DNA of 64,000 nucleotides from NCBI RefSeq assembly GCF_007115095.1, contig NZ_SULH01000009.1, positions 1-64,000 on the forward strand. The letters are read 5' to 3'. Under the pieces are notes generated by a model. The model ran no database searches and was not told the DNA's origin. It was given only the letters and a program-made list of their open reading frames with translations. The position numbers were made by a program, and so were the translations under genes. This document shows positions 43,242-53,903 of the stretch, piece by piece (positions within the stretch are counted from its first letter, which is position 1; every line of letters starts with the position of its first letter). Source of the DNA: Levilactobacillus enshiensis. GTDB lineage: Bacteria > Bacillota > Bacilli > Lactobacillales > Lactobacillaceae.

Positions 43242-44203
43242 TCATTTTCTCCTTTATCGTTAGCCACGACTTCATCGAGTTCGTGGATAACCTGATCAAT
43301 TTCAGCCTGATCGTGGGCAGTGGCACCACTGGCGAGTGCGTGACCGCCTCCACCGTGGTTCTTAGCTAATTCATTGATGGAAGGACCCTTGGACCGCAAC
43401 CGGATGCGGAACGTCTTGTCCTTAGCTTCAACGAAAATGGCCCAAGCAACGACCGATGTAATCTTACCGGGTAATGGCACCACGGCAGAGGTCGAATCGC
43501 TGGCAGCGAGGCCGAACGATTCCACGATTTCATCGGTCAGCTTTAAGTAAGCCGCCCCACTAGGTAAAATTTCTAAGTTCTGGTAAACGTAAGCGGACAA
43601 CCGCGCCATTGCTGGTGAGATTTCGTCCTCGGCCTGATTAACGGCCGTCATTGAGAAGTCATAACCCAACAACTTGCTGGCAACAGCAAAAGTGTTCGCT
43701 GAAGTGGCCGGGTACATAAAGCGCCCGGTATCCCCGATGATCCCCGCGTAAAGTAACCGTGCCGCATCATCGGGCATCGTCAATGCCGACTCATTCTTGG
43801 CGAACCAATCATAAATGATTTCAGAGGTACTGGAAGCTTGATCCAAGACCCACTGAATATCGCCAAAGGCATCATCATTCGGATGGTGGTCGATTTTAAT
43901 GACAGCGGCCCCCGTGGACCACCGTTCATCGTCTACCCGTGGTTGGTTAGCCGTGTCCACAACGATCACTAACGCCCCGTGATAAACCTCATCCGCCACG
44001 TCTTGGTCGGCTTGACCCATCCAGTCAAACCCCGGGTAATGCTTCCCGACGGCTAAGACCTTCTTCTCCGGAAAACTAGCTTGTAAAATGTCCCGTAAGG
44101 CTAACTGAGCCCCGATACAGTCGGGGTCAGGCCGTTGGTGACGGTGAATAATAATCGTTTGATACTTTTTAATTTCTTCTAAAATGGCAGCTTCAATAGC
44201 CAT
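43238..44203 (-). CDS. nrnA: bifunctional oligoribonuclease / PAP phosphatase NrnA
   Basis: A 321-residue DHH-family enzyme that degrades short RNA (nanoRNA) and dephosphorylates 3'-phosphoadenosine 5'-phosphate. The metal motifs are HRHQRPDPDC (about 20-29), VVDTANQPRV, KIDHHPNDD (DHH) and GGGGHALASGA (DHHA1). I start at ATG 44203; further-up in-frame starts lack a site. It precedes the helicase gene, coupling RNA unwinding with nanoRNA decay. A gap of about 130 bases separates it from dinB. Confidence 0.93.
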   Translation of the reverse strand: MAIEAAILEEIKKYQTIIIHRHQRPDPDCIGAQLALRDILQASFPEKKVLAVGKHYPGFDWMGQADQDVADEVYHGALVIVVDTANQPRVDDERWSTGAAVIKIDHHPNDDAFGDIQWVLDQASSTSEIIYDWFAKNESALTMPDDAARLLYAGIIGDTGRFMYPATSANTFAVASKLLGYDFSMTAVNQAEDEISPAMARLSAYVYQNLEILPSGAAYLKLTDEIVESFGLAASDSTSAVVPLPGKITSVVAWAIFVEAKDKTFRIRLRSKGPSINELAKNHGGGGHALASGATAHDQAEIDQVIHELDEVVANDKGENE

Positions 44204-44309
44204 ATAGTTCACCCGTTTTCTATCCGATTTGTCGACCAAGACGCGTCGATACCGCGTTTCAGTATACAAGTTTTGCCGGGTAATTTCAAAGAAAGTCTGC
44301 GCTTATATG

Positions 44310-44335
44310 AAAAAAGCAGGTAACCTGTACCCGCT
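44310..44335 (-). terminator. terminator of dinB
   Basis: GCGGGTACAGG and CCTGC form a short hairpin directly after the dinB stop, followed by TTTTTT on the reverse strand. Confidence 0.65.
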
Positions 44336-45438
44336 TAGTTCTGGCCAAACAGCGGTAGGCGCACGTTCTCAAACGTCTGTGCGGCCAACCCCGTAATCGT
44401 GATGCCCAGTAAACGGACCTGCTCATCATCGGCCGCAACGCTGTGATAGAGCTCCAGGGCCAAGTCGTAATAGACTTGCGGGTCATTTGTCAAAAAGTCC
44501 GTCTGGGTCACACGCTTGGTAATCGTGTTGAACTCGCTGTCACGTAGCTTTAAAACCAGTGTTTTACCGTGCCGTTGCTTTTGCTTGACCGTCACAGCCA
44601 CCATCTCAGCTAACTTTTGTAGTTGGTTCTCAACCTCACCAACCGTCTGTAGCGGCGGGCCATACGTGCGTTCTTTGCCAATTGACTTGCGTTCGCGTTG
44701 ATACTCAACGGGGCGATCATCGATGCCGCGCACCCGCTGATAGAGAATATAACCAAATTTGCCGAAATCATGAATCAATTCCAGTTGTGACCGCCGATAA
44801 AGATCAGCGCCATTGTGGATTCCCAAATCATGCATCTTGGGCACTGTCTTCTTCCCCACGCCGCGAAACCGCTCGATGGGTAACGTCATCAAAAAATCAT
44901 GCGCGTCCTCCGGTAAAATCACGCAGACCCCCACCGGCTTACGAAAATCGGAGGCCTCCTTGGCTAAAAACTTGCTGTAGGAAATGCCCGTTGAACACGT
45001 AAGGTGTGTTTTATCATAAATCTCAGCTTGAATGGCATGGGCAACCTGCACGGCCGAATGAATGTGATGCTTGTTCTCCGTGACATCTAAGTAGGCTTCA
45101 TCAAAGGCCACCGGCTCAATTTTATCTGTATATTCGTGAAAAATAGCATGAATCTGAGCCGAAATTTGGCGGTACAAAGGGAAATTAGGCTCCTGAAAGA
45201 TTGCATTGGGACTTAACTTTAATGCCTCATTTGCATTCATTGCCGAATGGACCCCCGCTTGCCGAGCAACATAATTGGCAGTGGTCACCACACCACGGCC
45301 CCCAGTCTTTCGCGGATCGCGGGCAATAATCAAGGGATGCCGCTTGAAGGCCGGATGATCCCGTTCCTCGATGGACGCATAGAAGGCATCCATATCCACG
45401 TGAATAATTTTTCGCTGTGTAAATTGTTCCGGTACCAT
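44335..45438 (-). CDS. dinB: DNA polymerase IV (translesion polymerase, Y family)
   Basis: A 367-residue Y-family polymerase. Catalytic motifs are [12 protein letters not shown] (Asp and Glu, about 15-26), YLDVTE, and [12 protein letters not shown]. HhH segment [12 protein letters not shown] follows. The N-terminus is short; I start at ATG 45438, with GGGAGG eight bases upstream, and not at the GTG at 45447. It copies damaged templates with low fidelity. A copy of the intergenic repeat lies just upstream. No clear LexA box was seen. Confidence 0.95.
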   Translation of the reverse strand: MVPEQFTQRKIIHVDMDAFYASIEERDHPAFKRHPLIIARDPRKTGGRGVVTTANYVARQAGVHSAMNANEALKLSPNAIFQEPNFPLYRQISAQIHAIFHEYTDKIEPVAFDEAYLDVTENKHHIHSAVQVAHAIQAEIYDKTHLTCSTGISYSKFLAKEASDFRKPVGVCVILPEDAHDFLMTLPIERFRGVGKKTVPKMHDLGIHNGADLYRRSQLELIHDFGKFGYILYQRVRGIDDRPVEYQRERKSIGKERTYGPPLQTVGEVENQLQKLAEMVAVTVKQKQRHGKTLVLKLRDSEFNTITKRVTQTDFLTNDPQVYYDLALELYHSVAADDEQVRLLGITITGLAAQTFENVRLPLFGQN

Positions 45439-45532
45439 CCGGCTCACCTCCCTACGGATTAGATGACTGTTTTCTTGGCAACGCTTGTGGTTTTCGTGGC
45501 TTCAAATCGAGCGAGAAGACTGGTGTTCTTCC

Positions 45533-45654
45533 AGGCTGAAGTGCCCCCGCAGCAGGCGGAATCCCCGGCAGCCAGAGTACGCCCAATTTAGGCTAATTTA
45601 ACGGCGCGAATGCTTACTCATCCTGAGAGGAGGCCTGAATTTTATCTTTTAACC
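45533..45654 (-). repeat. intergenic repeat, copy B
   Basis: Read on the reverse strand it begins GGTTAAAAGATAAAATTCAG and, over about 94 bases, differs from the pepQ copy (27359 onward) at about 13 positions. Its distal part (GGCTGCCGGGGATTCC and onward) also aligns with copy C at 29962-30051. The far end has no clear matching inverted terminus, so it may be truncated. Confidence 0.75.
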
Positions 45655-45721
45655 TTTAACATTTAAATTATAACCGAACGTGCGTTTGTTCTCAATCAAA
45701 AGCTCACCAAAAATTTAGCCG

Positions 45722-45755
45722 AAAAAAAAAGCGGTCACCCACAATGGGAACCACT
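45722..45755 (-). terminator. terminator of yajC
   Basis: GTGGTTCCC pairs with GGGTGACCGC around ATTGT, followed by TTTTTTTTT on the reverse strand. Confidence 0.8.
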
Positions 45756-45766
45756 CTCTCATAAAC

Positions 45767-46183
45767 CTATTTAGTTGCTTCGGAATCGTCTGCATCAGCA
45801 GAAGCTTCGCTGGTAGCTGCTTCGCTAGCTGGTTCTGCGGCAGCACTGGCATCGTCAGCTGGTTCTTCCTTAGCAGCGGCTTCACTAGCAGCAACCGGTG
45901 CGGTAACAGCGGCTGGTGCTTGTGAGGTCACGTTAGAAATGGCACGCAAATCGAAGACCAAGTAGATGCCATCGCAATCCAACGTCACCGTCTTGTCGGC
46001 TTGGTTGATTTCATCGATTACACCATGTAAGCGACCGATCGTAACCACGTGGTCACCCTTCTTCAATTCGTTCATCATGTCCCGGTGCTTCTTTTGTTGC
46101 TTTTGTTGTGGCCGTAACATTAAGAAATACATTAAACCTAAGAAGACCACTAAAATAATTAAAGTTGAGTATTGTCCACCCAT
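45767..46183 (-). CDS. yajC: preprotein translocase subunit YajC
   Basis: A 138-residue protein with an N-terminal membrane helix (about residues 6-22) followed by the YajC signature MLRPQQKQQKKHRDMMNELKKG and DHVVTIGRLHG. It associates with the Sec translocon (SecDF). The C-terminal third is a Glu/Ala/Ser-rich low-complexity tail. The gene sits downstream of ruvB, as in most Bacilli where tgt often lies between; no tgt is seen here. Confidence 0.94.
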   Translation of the reverse strand: MGGQYSTLIILVVFLGLMYFLMLRPQQKQQKKHRDMMNELKKGDHVVTIGRLHGVIDEINQADKTVTLDCDGIYLVFDLRAISNVTSQAPAAVTAPVAASEAAAKEEPADDASAAAEPASEAATSEASADADDSEATK

Positions 46184-46303
46184 ATGTCTTACACTCCTTC
46201 GTATCCTATCTATTGGACAACTTTACCAGAATCCAAGGAATCCGTCCAATTATTTCTAAAAATTCTATAGATGTTCGGCATTATCGCCGGTTAAATAACC
46301 AGC

Positions 46304-47326
46304 TTACTCACGATTATCTTCTGGTAAGGTACGACCGAGGTGCTTGTAACCAGCTGCCGTGACGACCCGTCCGCGCGCGGTGCGTTTCAAATACCCTCGC
46401 TGCAGCAGATACGGCTCGTACATGGCGGCCACGGTCTCGGTCTCCTCGCCCACGTTAGCGGCGAGGGTATTCAAGCCGACTGGTCCCCCATCGTAATAAT
46501 CGATCATGGTTTCCAGCAACTTGATATCAGTCGAATCCAATCCCGCCGAATCGACCCGCAACAGAGCTAACGCATGGTCGACGATTTCGACATCGATCAT
46601 CGAATGGTCGGGTGACACTTCCGCGAAATCCCGGATTCGTTTCAACAACCGGTTGGCGATTCGTGGTGTCCCGCGGGATCGCAACGCAATCTCGTGGGCG
46701 CCTTCAGTCGCAATCGTCGTGTTAAAGATATCTGCAGAGCGTAGAACGATCTCCTGCAGGTCATTGGTTTGGTAGTAAGCCATGTGCTCAACGATACCAA
46801 ACCGATCCCGCAGTGGCGATGACAGCAGTCCCGCTCGTGTTGTCGCCCCAATCAGGGTAAAGGGTGGCAACGGAAAGTGAACGGGATGGGCAGTTGGTCC
46901 CTGCCCCACCACGATATCGATGTAGAAGTCTTCCATCGCTGAGTACAACATTTCTTCAACGATTTTTGGTAGGCGGTGAATTTCATCGATAAAGAGAATA
47001 TCGCCCGGCTGTAATTCATTGAGTAACGCAACCAGATCACCGGGTTTTTCAATGGCCGGGCCACTGGTCGTACGGATGTGAACACCCATTTCGTTGGCAA
47101 TCACCATCGCCAATGTCGTCTTCCCCAGTCCAGGTGGTCCATACAGCAGGACGTGATCCAAGGACTCTTCACGTTGCTTGGCCGCTTGGATATAAACACG
47201 CAGTTCGTGCTTGATTGGGTCTTGACCAATGTATTGGGCCAATGTCTGCGGCCGGAGCGACTTTTCAATTGAATCTTCATTCTCGTCCTCTGGTTCAGGT
47301 GAAACGAGACGGTCATCATCGGCCAT
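46304..47326 (-). CDS. ruvB: Holliday junction branch-migration ATPase RuvB
   Basis: A 340-residue AAA+ helicase. Walker A is [12 protein letters not shown] (about 66-77), Walker B is LFIDEIHR, sensor 1 is LIGATTRAG, and the C-terminal winged helix contains [12 protein letters not shown]. With RuvA it drives branch migration. GGGAGG precedes the ATG. It follows ruvA by 20 bases. Confidence 0.97.
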   Translation of the reverse strand: MADDDRLVSPEPEDENEDSIEKSLRPQTLAQYIGQDPIKHELRVYIQAAKQREESLDHVLLYGPPGLGKTTLAMVIANEMGVHIRTTSGPAIEKPGDLVALLNELQPGDILFIDEIHRLPKIVEEMLYSAMEDFYIDIVVGQGPTAHPVHFPLPPFTLIGATTRAGLLSSPLRDRFGIVEHMAYYQTNDLQEIVLRSADIFNTTIATEGAHEIALRSRGTPRIANRLLKRIRDFAEVSPDHSMIDVEIVDHALALLRVDSAGLDSTDIKLLETMIDYYDGGPVGLNTLAANVGEETETVAAMYEPYLLQRGYLKRTARGRVVTAAGYKHLGRTLPEDNRE

Positions 47327-47346
47327 TAAAATTCCTCCCTTCGACG

Positions 47347-47952
47347 TTACTTCGTCAACAATTTCAAGCCAGCACTCAGATAATCATTCGTCGTCTGACT
47401 TGCTGTCTGCTTGAGCTGTGGCAAAATTTTCTTAACGGCAGTCTCCTTGTACCCCAAAGCGTTCAACGCCGCAATAGCATCATCGAGCTTGGGATTGTCG
47501 CCAGCACTACCAGCCACTTCTGGCGTGAACAGCTCGTCACTATCAGCCGGTTCCAAATCATCCAGCTTGCCCTGTAAGTCCAAGACGATTTGCCCAGCGG
47601 TCTTCTTGCCCACACCAGGAAACTTCGTCAAAAAACTGACATCGTTGGTCTTAATGGCCAACATCAGCCCTTGATGATCCGGATTAGCCAAGATGGCCAA
47701 CGCACTCTTCGGCCCAATACCATTAACGTTGATCAATTTTAAAAATAGTTGCTTTTCCGCGTAGTCCACGAAACCATACAGTGTCTGTGCAGTGTCACTG
47801 ACCGCTTGGTAAACGTAGATGGTAGTCGGGTCATCGTTGACCGCGTAACGGTAAGGATTGGCCGTATTGACCAAGTAGCCCACACCGTTCACGTCGATCA
47901 CCACGTGGTCCGGGTAAACAGCTGCTACCGTCCCGTGAAGGTATTCGTACAT
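47347..47952 (-). CDS. ruvA: Holliday junction branch-migration protein RuvA
   Basis: A 201-residue protein. The N-terminal OB fold begins [20 protein letters not shown]. The HhH region has [13 protein letters not shown] and [13 protein letters not shown] (about 70-130). The C-terminal domain III ([17 protein letters not shown]) binds RuvB. AAAAGGAG lies upstream. A palindrome AAACATATGTTT sits between its -10 region and start. Confidence 0.96.
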   Translation of the reverse strand: MYEYLHGTVAAVYPDHVVIDVNGVGYLVNTANPYRYAVNDDPTTIYVYQAVSDTAQTLYGFVDYAEKQLFLKLINVNGIGPKSALAILANPDHQGLMLAIKTNDVSFLTKFPGVGKKTAGQIVLDLQGKLDDLEPADSDELFTPEVAGSAGDNPKLDDAIAALNALGYKETAVKKILPQLKQTASQTTNDYLSAGLKLLTK

Positions 47953-47974
47953 GCCAGTTAATCTCCTTTTAAGA

Positions 47975-47986
47975 AAACATATGTTT
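47975..47986. promoter_or_regulatory. possible LexA-type palindrome upstream of ruvA
   Basis: AAACATATGTTT is a perfect 12-base palindrome about 20 bases upstream of the ruvA start and just downstream of TG-G-TACAAT, an extended -10 box (reverse strand, near 47997-48005). Gram-positive SOS boxes are of the type GAAC-N4-GTTC, so this is a partial match. Position fits a repressor site. Confidence 0.45.
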
Positions 47987-48070
47987 GCTCTTCAAATTGT
48001 ACCACATTCGCCGGTCAACCTGACAGCCGAACGCCGAAAGTTTCCGGAAAATCAACCGAGTAGCATTCAT

Positions 48071-50092
48071 TTATTCTCCCCAGTCATCCCCACTGTGATG
48101 TGGATCCTGAATCCGTTTAAACAACTTCTCGAGGTCCTGATCCGTTAAATGAACTAGCACGGGCCGGCCATGAGGACAGTTGAATGGGTTCTCGGCCGTG
48201 GCCAACTTCTTCAGTAATGCCCGTGCCTGCTGGTCATCCAAGTGATGGTTGGCCTTGATGGCACGCTTACAGCTCATCATAATGGCCGTCTTTTCTCGGA
48301 ATGCCGCCACGGAAATCTTACCATCTTTTAAGACCCAATCAATCATTTCTTTGATGGTATCAGTCTCTTGGCCAGCCTTAAACCAGGTCGGGTGTTCGTG
48401 AACGATCAGGCTGTTCGGCCCAAACGATTCCAAATGAATCCCGACCGTGGCCAACGTCTCCAAATGATTCGTGAGTTCCAAGATGTCCGTGGTTGGATAA
48501 TCCAAAACGATAGGCACCAGCAACTTTTGTTCGTCATCACTGACCTCACCAATGGCCTGCCGATAAAACTCATAGTTGACCCGTTCCTGTGCAGCGTGTT
48601 GGTCAATTAAATATAGCCCATCGTCAGCCTCAGCCAGCAGATACGTCCCGTGAACCTGTCCCAGATACCGTAGCTGTGGAAAACGTTGTGTGGGGATCGG
48701 ATGGTTCAGAGATGCCGAAGTCGCGACTGGTTCTGATTGCTGTTGCACGACAGCACCACCCAATGGCGCTGCGATTTGTTCGGTCCGGTATTTGGCATCA
48801 AACGCCTGAGCGGCCGGTTGGTTGAAATCAGCTCGGTCATGAATGACGACTGGGGCAACCGGTACCTCTTCCGGTGTTTGCAACGGTTGGGGCCCCGCAG
48901 CCACTGCCGGTTGTGGGGTGGCCGCAGCGGACTCTTCCGGTGCAGGTACTGGTTTCTCTGATGACGACACCGAAGACGATGGGGTTGGCGTTGCCGTGGT
49001 CGACATGTCATATTTTGCGGAAACATCATTAAGTGCCATGGTCAGTTGATCCGTGGTCGCGGCTTCCCGCTTATTTTGCGGCATTTCATTAAAGACATCC
49101 GGAATCAAGTTTTCCTGAGATAGCCGTTTGAACACGGTCTCTTGAATCAACTTGGTCAGTTCTGGTTCTTGACTGATCCGGACCTCCTGCTTCGTTGGGT
49201 GCACATTTACGTCGACCAGCAGGGGATCCATGGTAATGTCCAAGACGGCCACGGGGTAACGGCCAACCATGAGCTTCGACCCATACCCCGCAACTAGCGC
49301 CTTACTGAGCTGGAAATTGTGAATATAACGACCATTTAGCAGCAGCGAAATATACTGTCGACTGGCCCGCGTCAACTCAGGGAGACTGACATACCCTTTG
49401 ACCTGAAAATCAGGATTCTGACCGTTAATGGCAACCATCTTCCGCGCATTCTGGACGCCGTAGATACCGGCGATCACCTGCTGTAAGTCGCCACGGCCGG
49501 CCGTTCGTGTCAGCTCACGACCGTTATGGACCAATGAAAAAGCAATATTCGGATAGCTCAACGCTAGCCGGTTCACAATGTCCGTGATCCGTGCCAATTC
49601 CGTTGCCGGTGATTTCAAGTATTTCAGCCGAGCCGGCACGTTTCCAAAGAGATCATTGACCGTCACGGTCGTCCCCTTGCGCGCCTCGGCTGCGGTATGT
49701 TCCTTGATGATGCCCCCGACATTGTGAATCAGCGTCCCCACGCCGCCCGTAGACGTGGTGAGCGTGACGTCAGCAACGGACGCAATACTGGGTAACGCTT
49801 CGCCCCGGAACCCGAGTGATTTGATGCGAAAGAGATCCCGCCGATCGGTAATTTTACTGGTGGCATGGCGTTTGAAGGCCATCTCAGTATCTTCGTCGGC
49901 AATCCCATCCCCATCATCAACGACGCTAATGCGCTGTAGACCAGCCTCCTCGACCGTAATATCAATCTGAGTGCTGTGCGCATCGACTGCATTTTCCACC
50001 AATTCTTTAACGACGGAAGCGGGTCGTTCAACCACTTCACCCGCCGCAATTTGGTCGGCTAACACCGACGCTAGTTCATGAATTTTAGCCAT
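48071..50092 (-). CDS. mutL: DNA mismatch repair protein MutL
   Basis: A 673-residue protein. The GHKL ATPase N-terminus has [12 protein letters not shown] (Bergerat I), [21 protein letters not shown], and [11 protein letters not shown] Ser/Pro/Ala-rich linker spans about 360-450. The C-terminal part has the metal-dependent endonuclease motif [12 protein letters not shown] and SCKRAIKAN and CPHGRPVLV, so nicking activity is likely. It follows mutS by 20 bases and is coupled in function to it. Confidence 0.96.
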   Translation of the reverse strand: MAKIHELASVLADQIAAGEVVERPASVVKELVENAVDAHSTQIDITVEEAGLQRISVVDDGDGIADEDTEMAFKRHATSKITDRRDLFRIKSLGFRGEALPSIASVADVTLTTSTGGVGTLIHNVGGIIKEHTAAEARKGTTVTVNDLFGNVPARLKYLKSPATELARITDIVNRLALSYPNIAFSLVHNGRELTRTAGRGDLQQVIAGIYGVQNARKMVAINGQNPDFQVKGYVSLPELTRASRQYISLLLNGRYIHNFQLSKALVAGYGSKLMVGRYPVAVLDITMDPLLVDVNVHPTKQEVRISQEPELTKLIQETVFKRLSQENLIPDVFNEMPQNKREAATTDQLTMALNDVSAKYDMSTTATPTPSSSVSSSEKPVPAPEESAAATPQPAVAAGPQPLQTPEEVPVAPVVIHDRADFNQPAAQAFDAKYRTEQIAAPLGGAVVQQQSEPVATSASLNHPIPTQRFPQLRYLGQVHGTYLLAEADDGLYLIDQHAAQERVNYEFYRQAIGEVSDDEQKLLVPIVLDYPTTDILELTNHLETLATVGIHLESFGPNSLIVHEHPTWFKAGQETDTIKEMIDWVLKDGKISVAAFREKTAIMMSCKRAIKANHHLDDQQARALLKKLATAENPFNCPHGRPVLVHLTDQDLEKLFKRIQDPHHSGDDWGE

Positions 50093-50112
50093 AACGCCCC
50101 TTCCTTTCTACA

Positions 50113-52818
50113 CTATTTTGAGAGTTTTTGTTGCCATTGATAGACTTGATTCATGATGGCCATCGGTGTCATTCCCATGAGGTTGAGGTCCTTTAATTGG
50201 GCCAAAACCTTGGCTTGTGCTGGATTCAGCTCCGGTTCGTCCGTAAACAGCGACAACTGTTGGTCCGTCTCCGCTGTGGGAGTTGCCACTTCTGCCGGTT
50301 GCTTTGGCACAACCTCCGTGTCGGCAACTGCCGGTTCAGCTTCACCCGTCACTGTTGTGGCCATCTCGACTGATGCCGTAGCTGCCTGTGATGTCGCCGG
50401 AGCAGATGATGTGACCGCCGCCACAGCTGGTTTTTCCTTAGCTTCTTGTTCCAGACCACGTAAGATCACATCAGCCCGTTGTAGAAGACTGTCAGGCATT
50501 CCAGCCAATTTGGCCACATGAATCCCATATGACTTATCGGCGGGACCCGGTTGCATTTGATGTAAGAAGACCAAGTCCCCATCGCGTTCAACGGCACCAA
50601 CGTGAACGTTGCGGAGTTGTTTCAGGGAAGTCTCCAACGCCGTCAACTCATGATAGTGCGTGGAAAACAACGTCTTCGCGTGAACCCGGTTGTGCACATA
50701 CTCAATGATTGCCTGGGCCAGCGCCATCCCATCGTAAGTTGCGGTTCCCCGCCCGATTTCGTCAAATAAAATCAGACTGTTGGCCGTTGCTTGACTCAGC
50801 GCATGGTTGGCCTCCTGCATTTCGACCATGAAGGTACTTTGGCCGGAAATTAAATCATCAGCCGCACCAATCCGTGTGAAAATTTGGTCAAAGATCGGCA
50901 TTTCGGCAGCCTCGGCCGGTACGAAACACCCCATCTGAGCCATAATGACCGTCAAGGCGAGTTGCCGCATATAGGTACTCTTCCCGGACATGTTTGGCCC
51001 GGTGATCAGCAAAATATTGGTCTGTTCATCCATCGTGACATCGTTAGGCACGTAGGATTGACGACCCAAGACCTTTTCCACAACCGGATGTCGTCCCTGC
51101 TTGATTTTGAGGTCGTGCCCCTTGACCAGCGTTGGCTTGACGAAGTGGTAGTCTTCGCTGACGACGGCAAAGCTCTGCAACACATCGAGACTGGCAATCG
51201 TCGCCGCTAACTTCTGGAGGCGCGTAATGGCCGTCTTGACCTGTTCGCGTAGGTCCACAAACAACTGATATTCCAGGGCAACTGACTTTTCTTCAGCCTC
51301 CAGGATCAACTGTTCCTTTTCCTTTAATTCTGGCGTTGAGAACCGTTCGGCGTTCGCCAACGTTTGTTTACGCTCATAACGGTCGGTCGGTAATTTATTG
51401 AGGTTGACCTTCGTCACCTCAATGTAATAGCCAAAAACGTGGTTGTACCCAATCTTCAAATTATTAATGCCAGTGACCTCGCGCTCGTGGGCTTCCATCT
51501 CCGCCAGCCAGGTCTTGCCGTTGCGCATCGCATCGCGATACTCGTCCAATTGGGCATTGAAGCCATCACGAATGACGCCACCGTCCGCGACGGACAGCGG
51601 TGGTTCGGGGACAATTGCTTCACGAATGGCATCCGCCACGTCGCTCACGGGGTCAAGATTGTTGAGCATGCTATCAAAGACCGCATCCCCCAGTTCTTCA
51701 ATCGTGTGCTGAATCTGTGGCACCTGCTCCAACGACGTCTGGAGTTGAATCAGGTCACGCCCATTAACGCTTCCAAATGCCACCCGACCGGCGAGCCGTT
51801 CGAGGTCATAAACCTTAACGAGTTCCGCCTGCAAGCTATTACGCTCAAAATAGTGATCGAGTAACGTGCCCACCTTGGCTTGGCGGTCTTCGATCTGCTG
51901 GCGGTTGATCAACGGTCGGTCGAGCCACTGTTTCAGCAATCGCCCGCCCATCGCCGTTTTTGTCTCATCCAACAGCCATAATAGCGTGCCAGACTTCTTC
52001 TTGGTTCGCAGATTCTGGGTGATCTCCAGATTAGTCTGCGACGAATGATCCATCTTCAAAAACGCGGTCGGTTGGTAAGCCACTGCCCGTTGCAAGTGCG
52101 CCAGGCTACGTTTCTGGGTGACCGTGACGTAAGTGACTAGCAGCCCTACGACCTTTTTCAATGTTGCTGTGGTTAAGTCTTGTTCCACGTAACTCAGTTC
52201 CGAACTGGTCTGAATTTCAAGCTGCTTTGAGATCATCACGCTCAATTGTTTCATCGTCGCCTGCAGATCTTCGGCAATGCTGTCATCGATGACAACTTCC
52301 TTCGTCTGGAGGCTCATGAGCTCATTGATGACGGCTTCCCGGCCATTGATTTCGGCGGCCTTGAGTTCTCCGGTCGATAGGTCGGTATAGGCAAAGCCAT
52401 ATTGGTCAGGAGCGGCCATTGTCAGTGCCGTCAAATAGTTATTCCGTTTAGCTCCCGCAGCTCCTGTGTCGGTCTGGGTTCCGGGCGTGACCAATTGAAT
52501 AACCTCACGTTTGACCATTCCTTTGGCCAGCTTGGGATCCTCCATCTGCTCACAAATGGCAACCTTGTATCCCTGGTCGACCAAAATATCAATATAACTT
52601 TGCACAGCCTTATGTGGAACCCCACACATCGGAATGGGATTCTTCGCACTATGACTACGTGTAGTCAACGTCAATTCCAGAAGTTGCGACCCCTTGACGG
52701 CGTCCTCATTAAACATTTCATAGAAATCGCCGAGCCGGTAAAACAAAAAGGCATCGGGATACTGGTCCTTAATCTTTTGGTATTGCACCATCATAGGCGT
52801 TGTGTTCGTTTTCGTCAT
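50113..52818 (-). CDS. mutS: DNA mismatch repair protein MutS
   Basis: A 901-residue protein. Mismatch recognition uses GDFYEMF (Phe-X-Glu type, about residues 31-37). Walker A is [14 protein letters not shown] (about 620-633), Walker B is [15 protein letters not shown], and the dimer region is THYHELT. A Val/Ala/Thr-rich insert of about 70 residues (from about 800) lies before the C-terminal QLSLFTDEP, the clamp-binding motif (QLSLF). It starts mismatch repair with MutL. It follows ymdB. Confidence 0.97.
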   Translation of the reverse strand: MTKTNTTPMMVQYQKIKDQYPDAFLFYRLGDFYEMFNEDAVKGSQLLELTLTTRSHSAKNPIPMCGVPHKAVQSYIDILVDQGYKVAICEQMEDPKLAKGMVKREVIQLVTPGTQTDTGAAGAKRNNYLTALTMAAPDQYGFAYTDLSTGELKAAEINGREAVINELMSLQTKEVVIDDSIAEDLQATMKQLSVMISKQLEIQTSSELSYVEQDLTTATLKKVVGLLVTYVTVTQKRSLAHLQRAVAYQPTAFLKMDHSSQTNLEITQNLRTKKKSGTLLWLLDETKTAMGGRLLKQWLDRPLINRQQIEDRQAKVGTLLDHYFERNSLQAELVKVYDLERLAGRVAFGSVNGRDLIQLQTSLEQVPQIQHTIEELGDAVFDSMLNNLDPVSDVADAIREAIVPEPPLSVADGGVIRDGFNAQLDEYRDAMRNGKTWLAEMEAHEREVTGINNLKIGYNHVFGYYIEVTKVNLNKLPTDRYERKQTLANAERFSTPELKEKEQLILEAEEKSVALEYQLFVDLREQVKTAITRLQKLAATIASLDVLQSFAVVSEDYHFVKPTLVKGHDLKIKQGRHPVVEKVLGRQSYVPNDVTMDEQTNILLITGPNMSGKSTYMRQLALTVIMAQMGCFVPAEAAEMPIFDQIFTRIGAADDLISGQSTFMVEMQEANHALSQATANSLILFDEIGRGTATYDGMALAQAIIEYVHNRVHAKTLFSTHYHELTALETSLKQLRNVHVGAVERDGDLVFLHQMQPGPADKSYGIHVAKLAGMPDSLLQRADVILRGLEQEAKEKPAVAAVTSSAPATSQAATASVEMATTVTGEAEPAVADTEVVPKQPAEVATPTAETDQQLSLFTDEPELNPAQAKVLAQLKDLNLMGMTPMAIMNQVYQWQQKLSK

Positions 52819-52846
52819 GAAAAATGGTTCATCCTTCCGTTAGAGC

Positions 52847-53641
52847 TTAGCTTTGATACGGGTGTTGTGGACTGATCAAGATTGGCTTGATGCTCGTCGC
52901 GTGTCCCGTCTTATCGTTGAGATCAATGACCGCACCGGACAACAATCCGGGACCGACTTCTTGGACCGTATAACGGGTCGGCCGTTGATTTTCAAAACGT
53001 TCGATTACGCTATCCGCCTTCATCCCTAGAACACTGTCGGCAGGACCGGTCATCCCGGCTTCAGTCATAAAGGCGGTGCCACCCCGTAACACTTGGGCAT
53101 CACTGGTTTGTACGTGGGTGTGGGTCCCAACGACTGCGGAGAGTTGACCATCGTAACGCATGGCAAAAGCCCGTTTCTCACTGGTCGTTTCGGCATGAAA
53201 GTCAACGAAAATAAAGTCCGTATCCAGCTCGGGTAGTAGCGTCTTCATCTTCGCAAAGGGATCATCCATGGGATTCATGAAGACTCGGCCTTGCATGTTA
53301 ACGACGGCTAAAGTTTGTTGATTCACCTTTACCTTAGTCCAGCCCTGACCCGGCGTATCCCCAGGAAAGTTAGCGGGCCGCACTAGCCGGTTGGCACCAC
53401 CAATAAAATCATAAAGTTCAGCGTTGTCCCAAGTGTGGTTTCCCATCGTGACAACATCTGCGCCGTCCTTTAAGAGTTGCTTATAAATACTTTGACTGAT
53501 ACCGCGGCCGACTGGCGTCGAGTTCTCTCCATTGACGATGGTCACTTGTGGCTTGAGGTCCCGCTTTAACTGTGGCAAGTACTCATGAATCATGGCGACA
53601 CCAATATTTCCAACAACGTCACCAACAAACAAAATTCGCAT
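52847..53641 (-). CDS. ymdB: TIGR00282 family metallophosphoesterase (YmdB)
   Basis: A 264-residue phosphodiesterase. Metal motifs are FVGDVVGNIG, GENST, GNHTWDN, FVDFHAETTSEK and GTHTHVQT. In B. subtilis YmdB hydrolyses 2'3'-cyclic nucleotides and affects sporulation, motility and biofilm genes, probably together with RNase Y; the same neighbourhood occurs here. AGGGGAA precedes the ATG. The transcript leader is structured (53665-53776). Confidence 0.93.
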   Translation of the reverse strand: MRILFVGDVVGNIGVAMIHEYLPQLKRDLKPQVTIVNGENSTPVGRGISQSIYKQLLKDGADVVTMGNHTWDNAELYDFIGGANRLVRPANFPGDTPGQGWTKVKVNQQTLAVVNMQGRVFMNPMDDPFAKMKTLLPELDTDFIFVDFHAETTSEKRAFAMRYDGQLSAVVGTHTHVQTSDAQVLRGGTAFMTEAGMTGPADSVLGMKADSVIERFENQRPTRYTVQEVGPGLLSGAVIDLNDKTGHATSIKPILISPQHPYQS

Positions 53642-53664
53642 CTTCGTTCCCCTATCTAGACCCT

Positions 53665-53776
53665 CACTGGGCCCATCTGGTCTTTAACCAGTTCTCAGTG
53701 GTGACAGGCAATCTGCCACCGCTATTTTTAATTTTAAAGCTTGGTCACCTAACGTTTAACCGCGGCAAACCAAGCG
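53665..53776 (-). promoter_or_regulatory. structured 5' leader of ymdB-mutS-mutL
   Basis: Read on the reverse strand: GCTTGG/CCAAGC (53776-53738), then GGTGGCAG/CTGTCACC around ATTGC (53720-53700), then CACTG/CAGTG with CTGGT/ACCAG inside (53700-53665). Three hairpins stand in a row before the ymdB ribosome binding site. The pairings are exact; no known riboswitch was recognised. Confidence 0.5.
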
Positions 53777-53866
53777 GCAATAACCTATATTTTAACATGA
53801 ATTCCTAGCTTTCGGCTTATGAGGTGTTTAATTGCTGTAAAACGTAATCAGCAGGTGATCTGACGT

Positions 53867-53896
53867 AAAAAAGCTAGGACCAAAATGGCCTAGCTT
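53867..53896 (-). terminator. terminator of rny
   Basis: AAGCTAGG pairs with CCTAGCTT around a short loop, followed by TTTTTT on the reverse strand. Confidence 0.88.
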
Positions 53897-53903
53897 CTCT
53901 GAC

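Larger units (their letters stand above)
45439..45766. other. dinB-yajC gap carrying intergenic repeat and terminator
   Basis: About 330 bases hold a repeat copy related to the pepQ-downstream element (45533-45654) and the yajC terminator (45722-45755). The dinB promoter is not obvious; part of it may be interrupted by the repeat. Confidence 0.6.

Noticed and set aside
47101-47577. Several open frames opposite or shifted within ruvB and ruvA
   Set aside because: ruvA and ruvB are full-length and clear; the others lack ribosome binding sites and domains.
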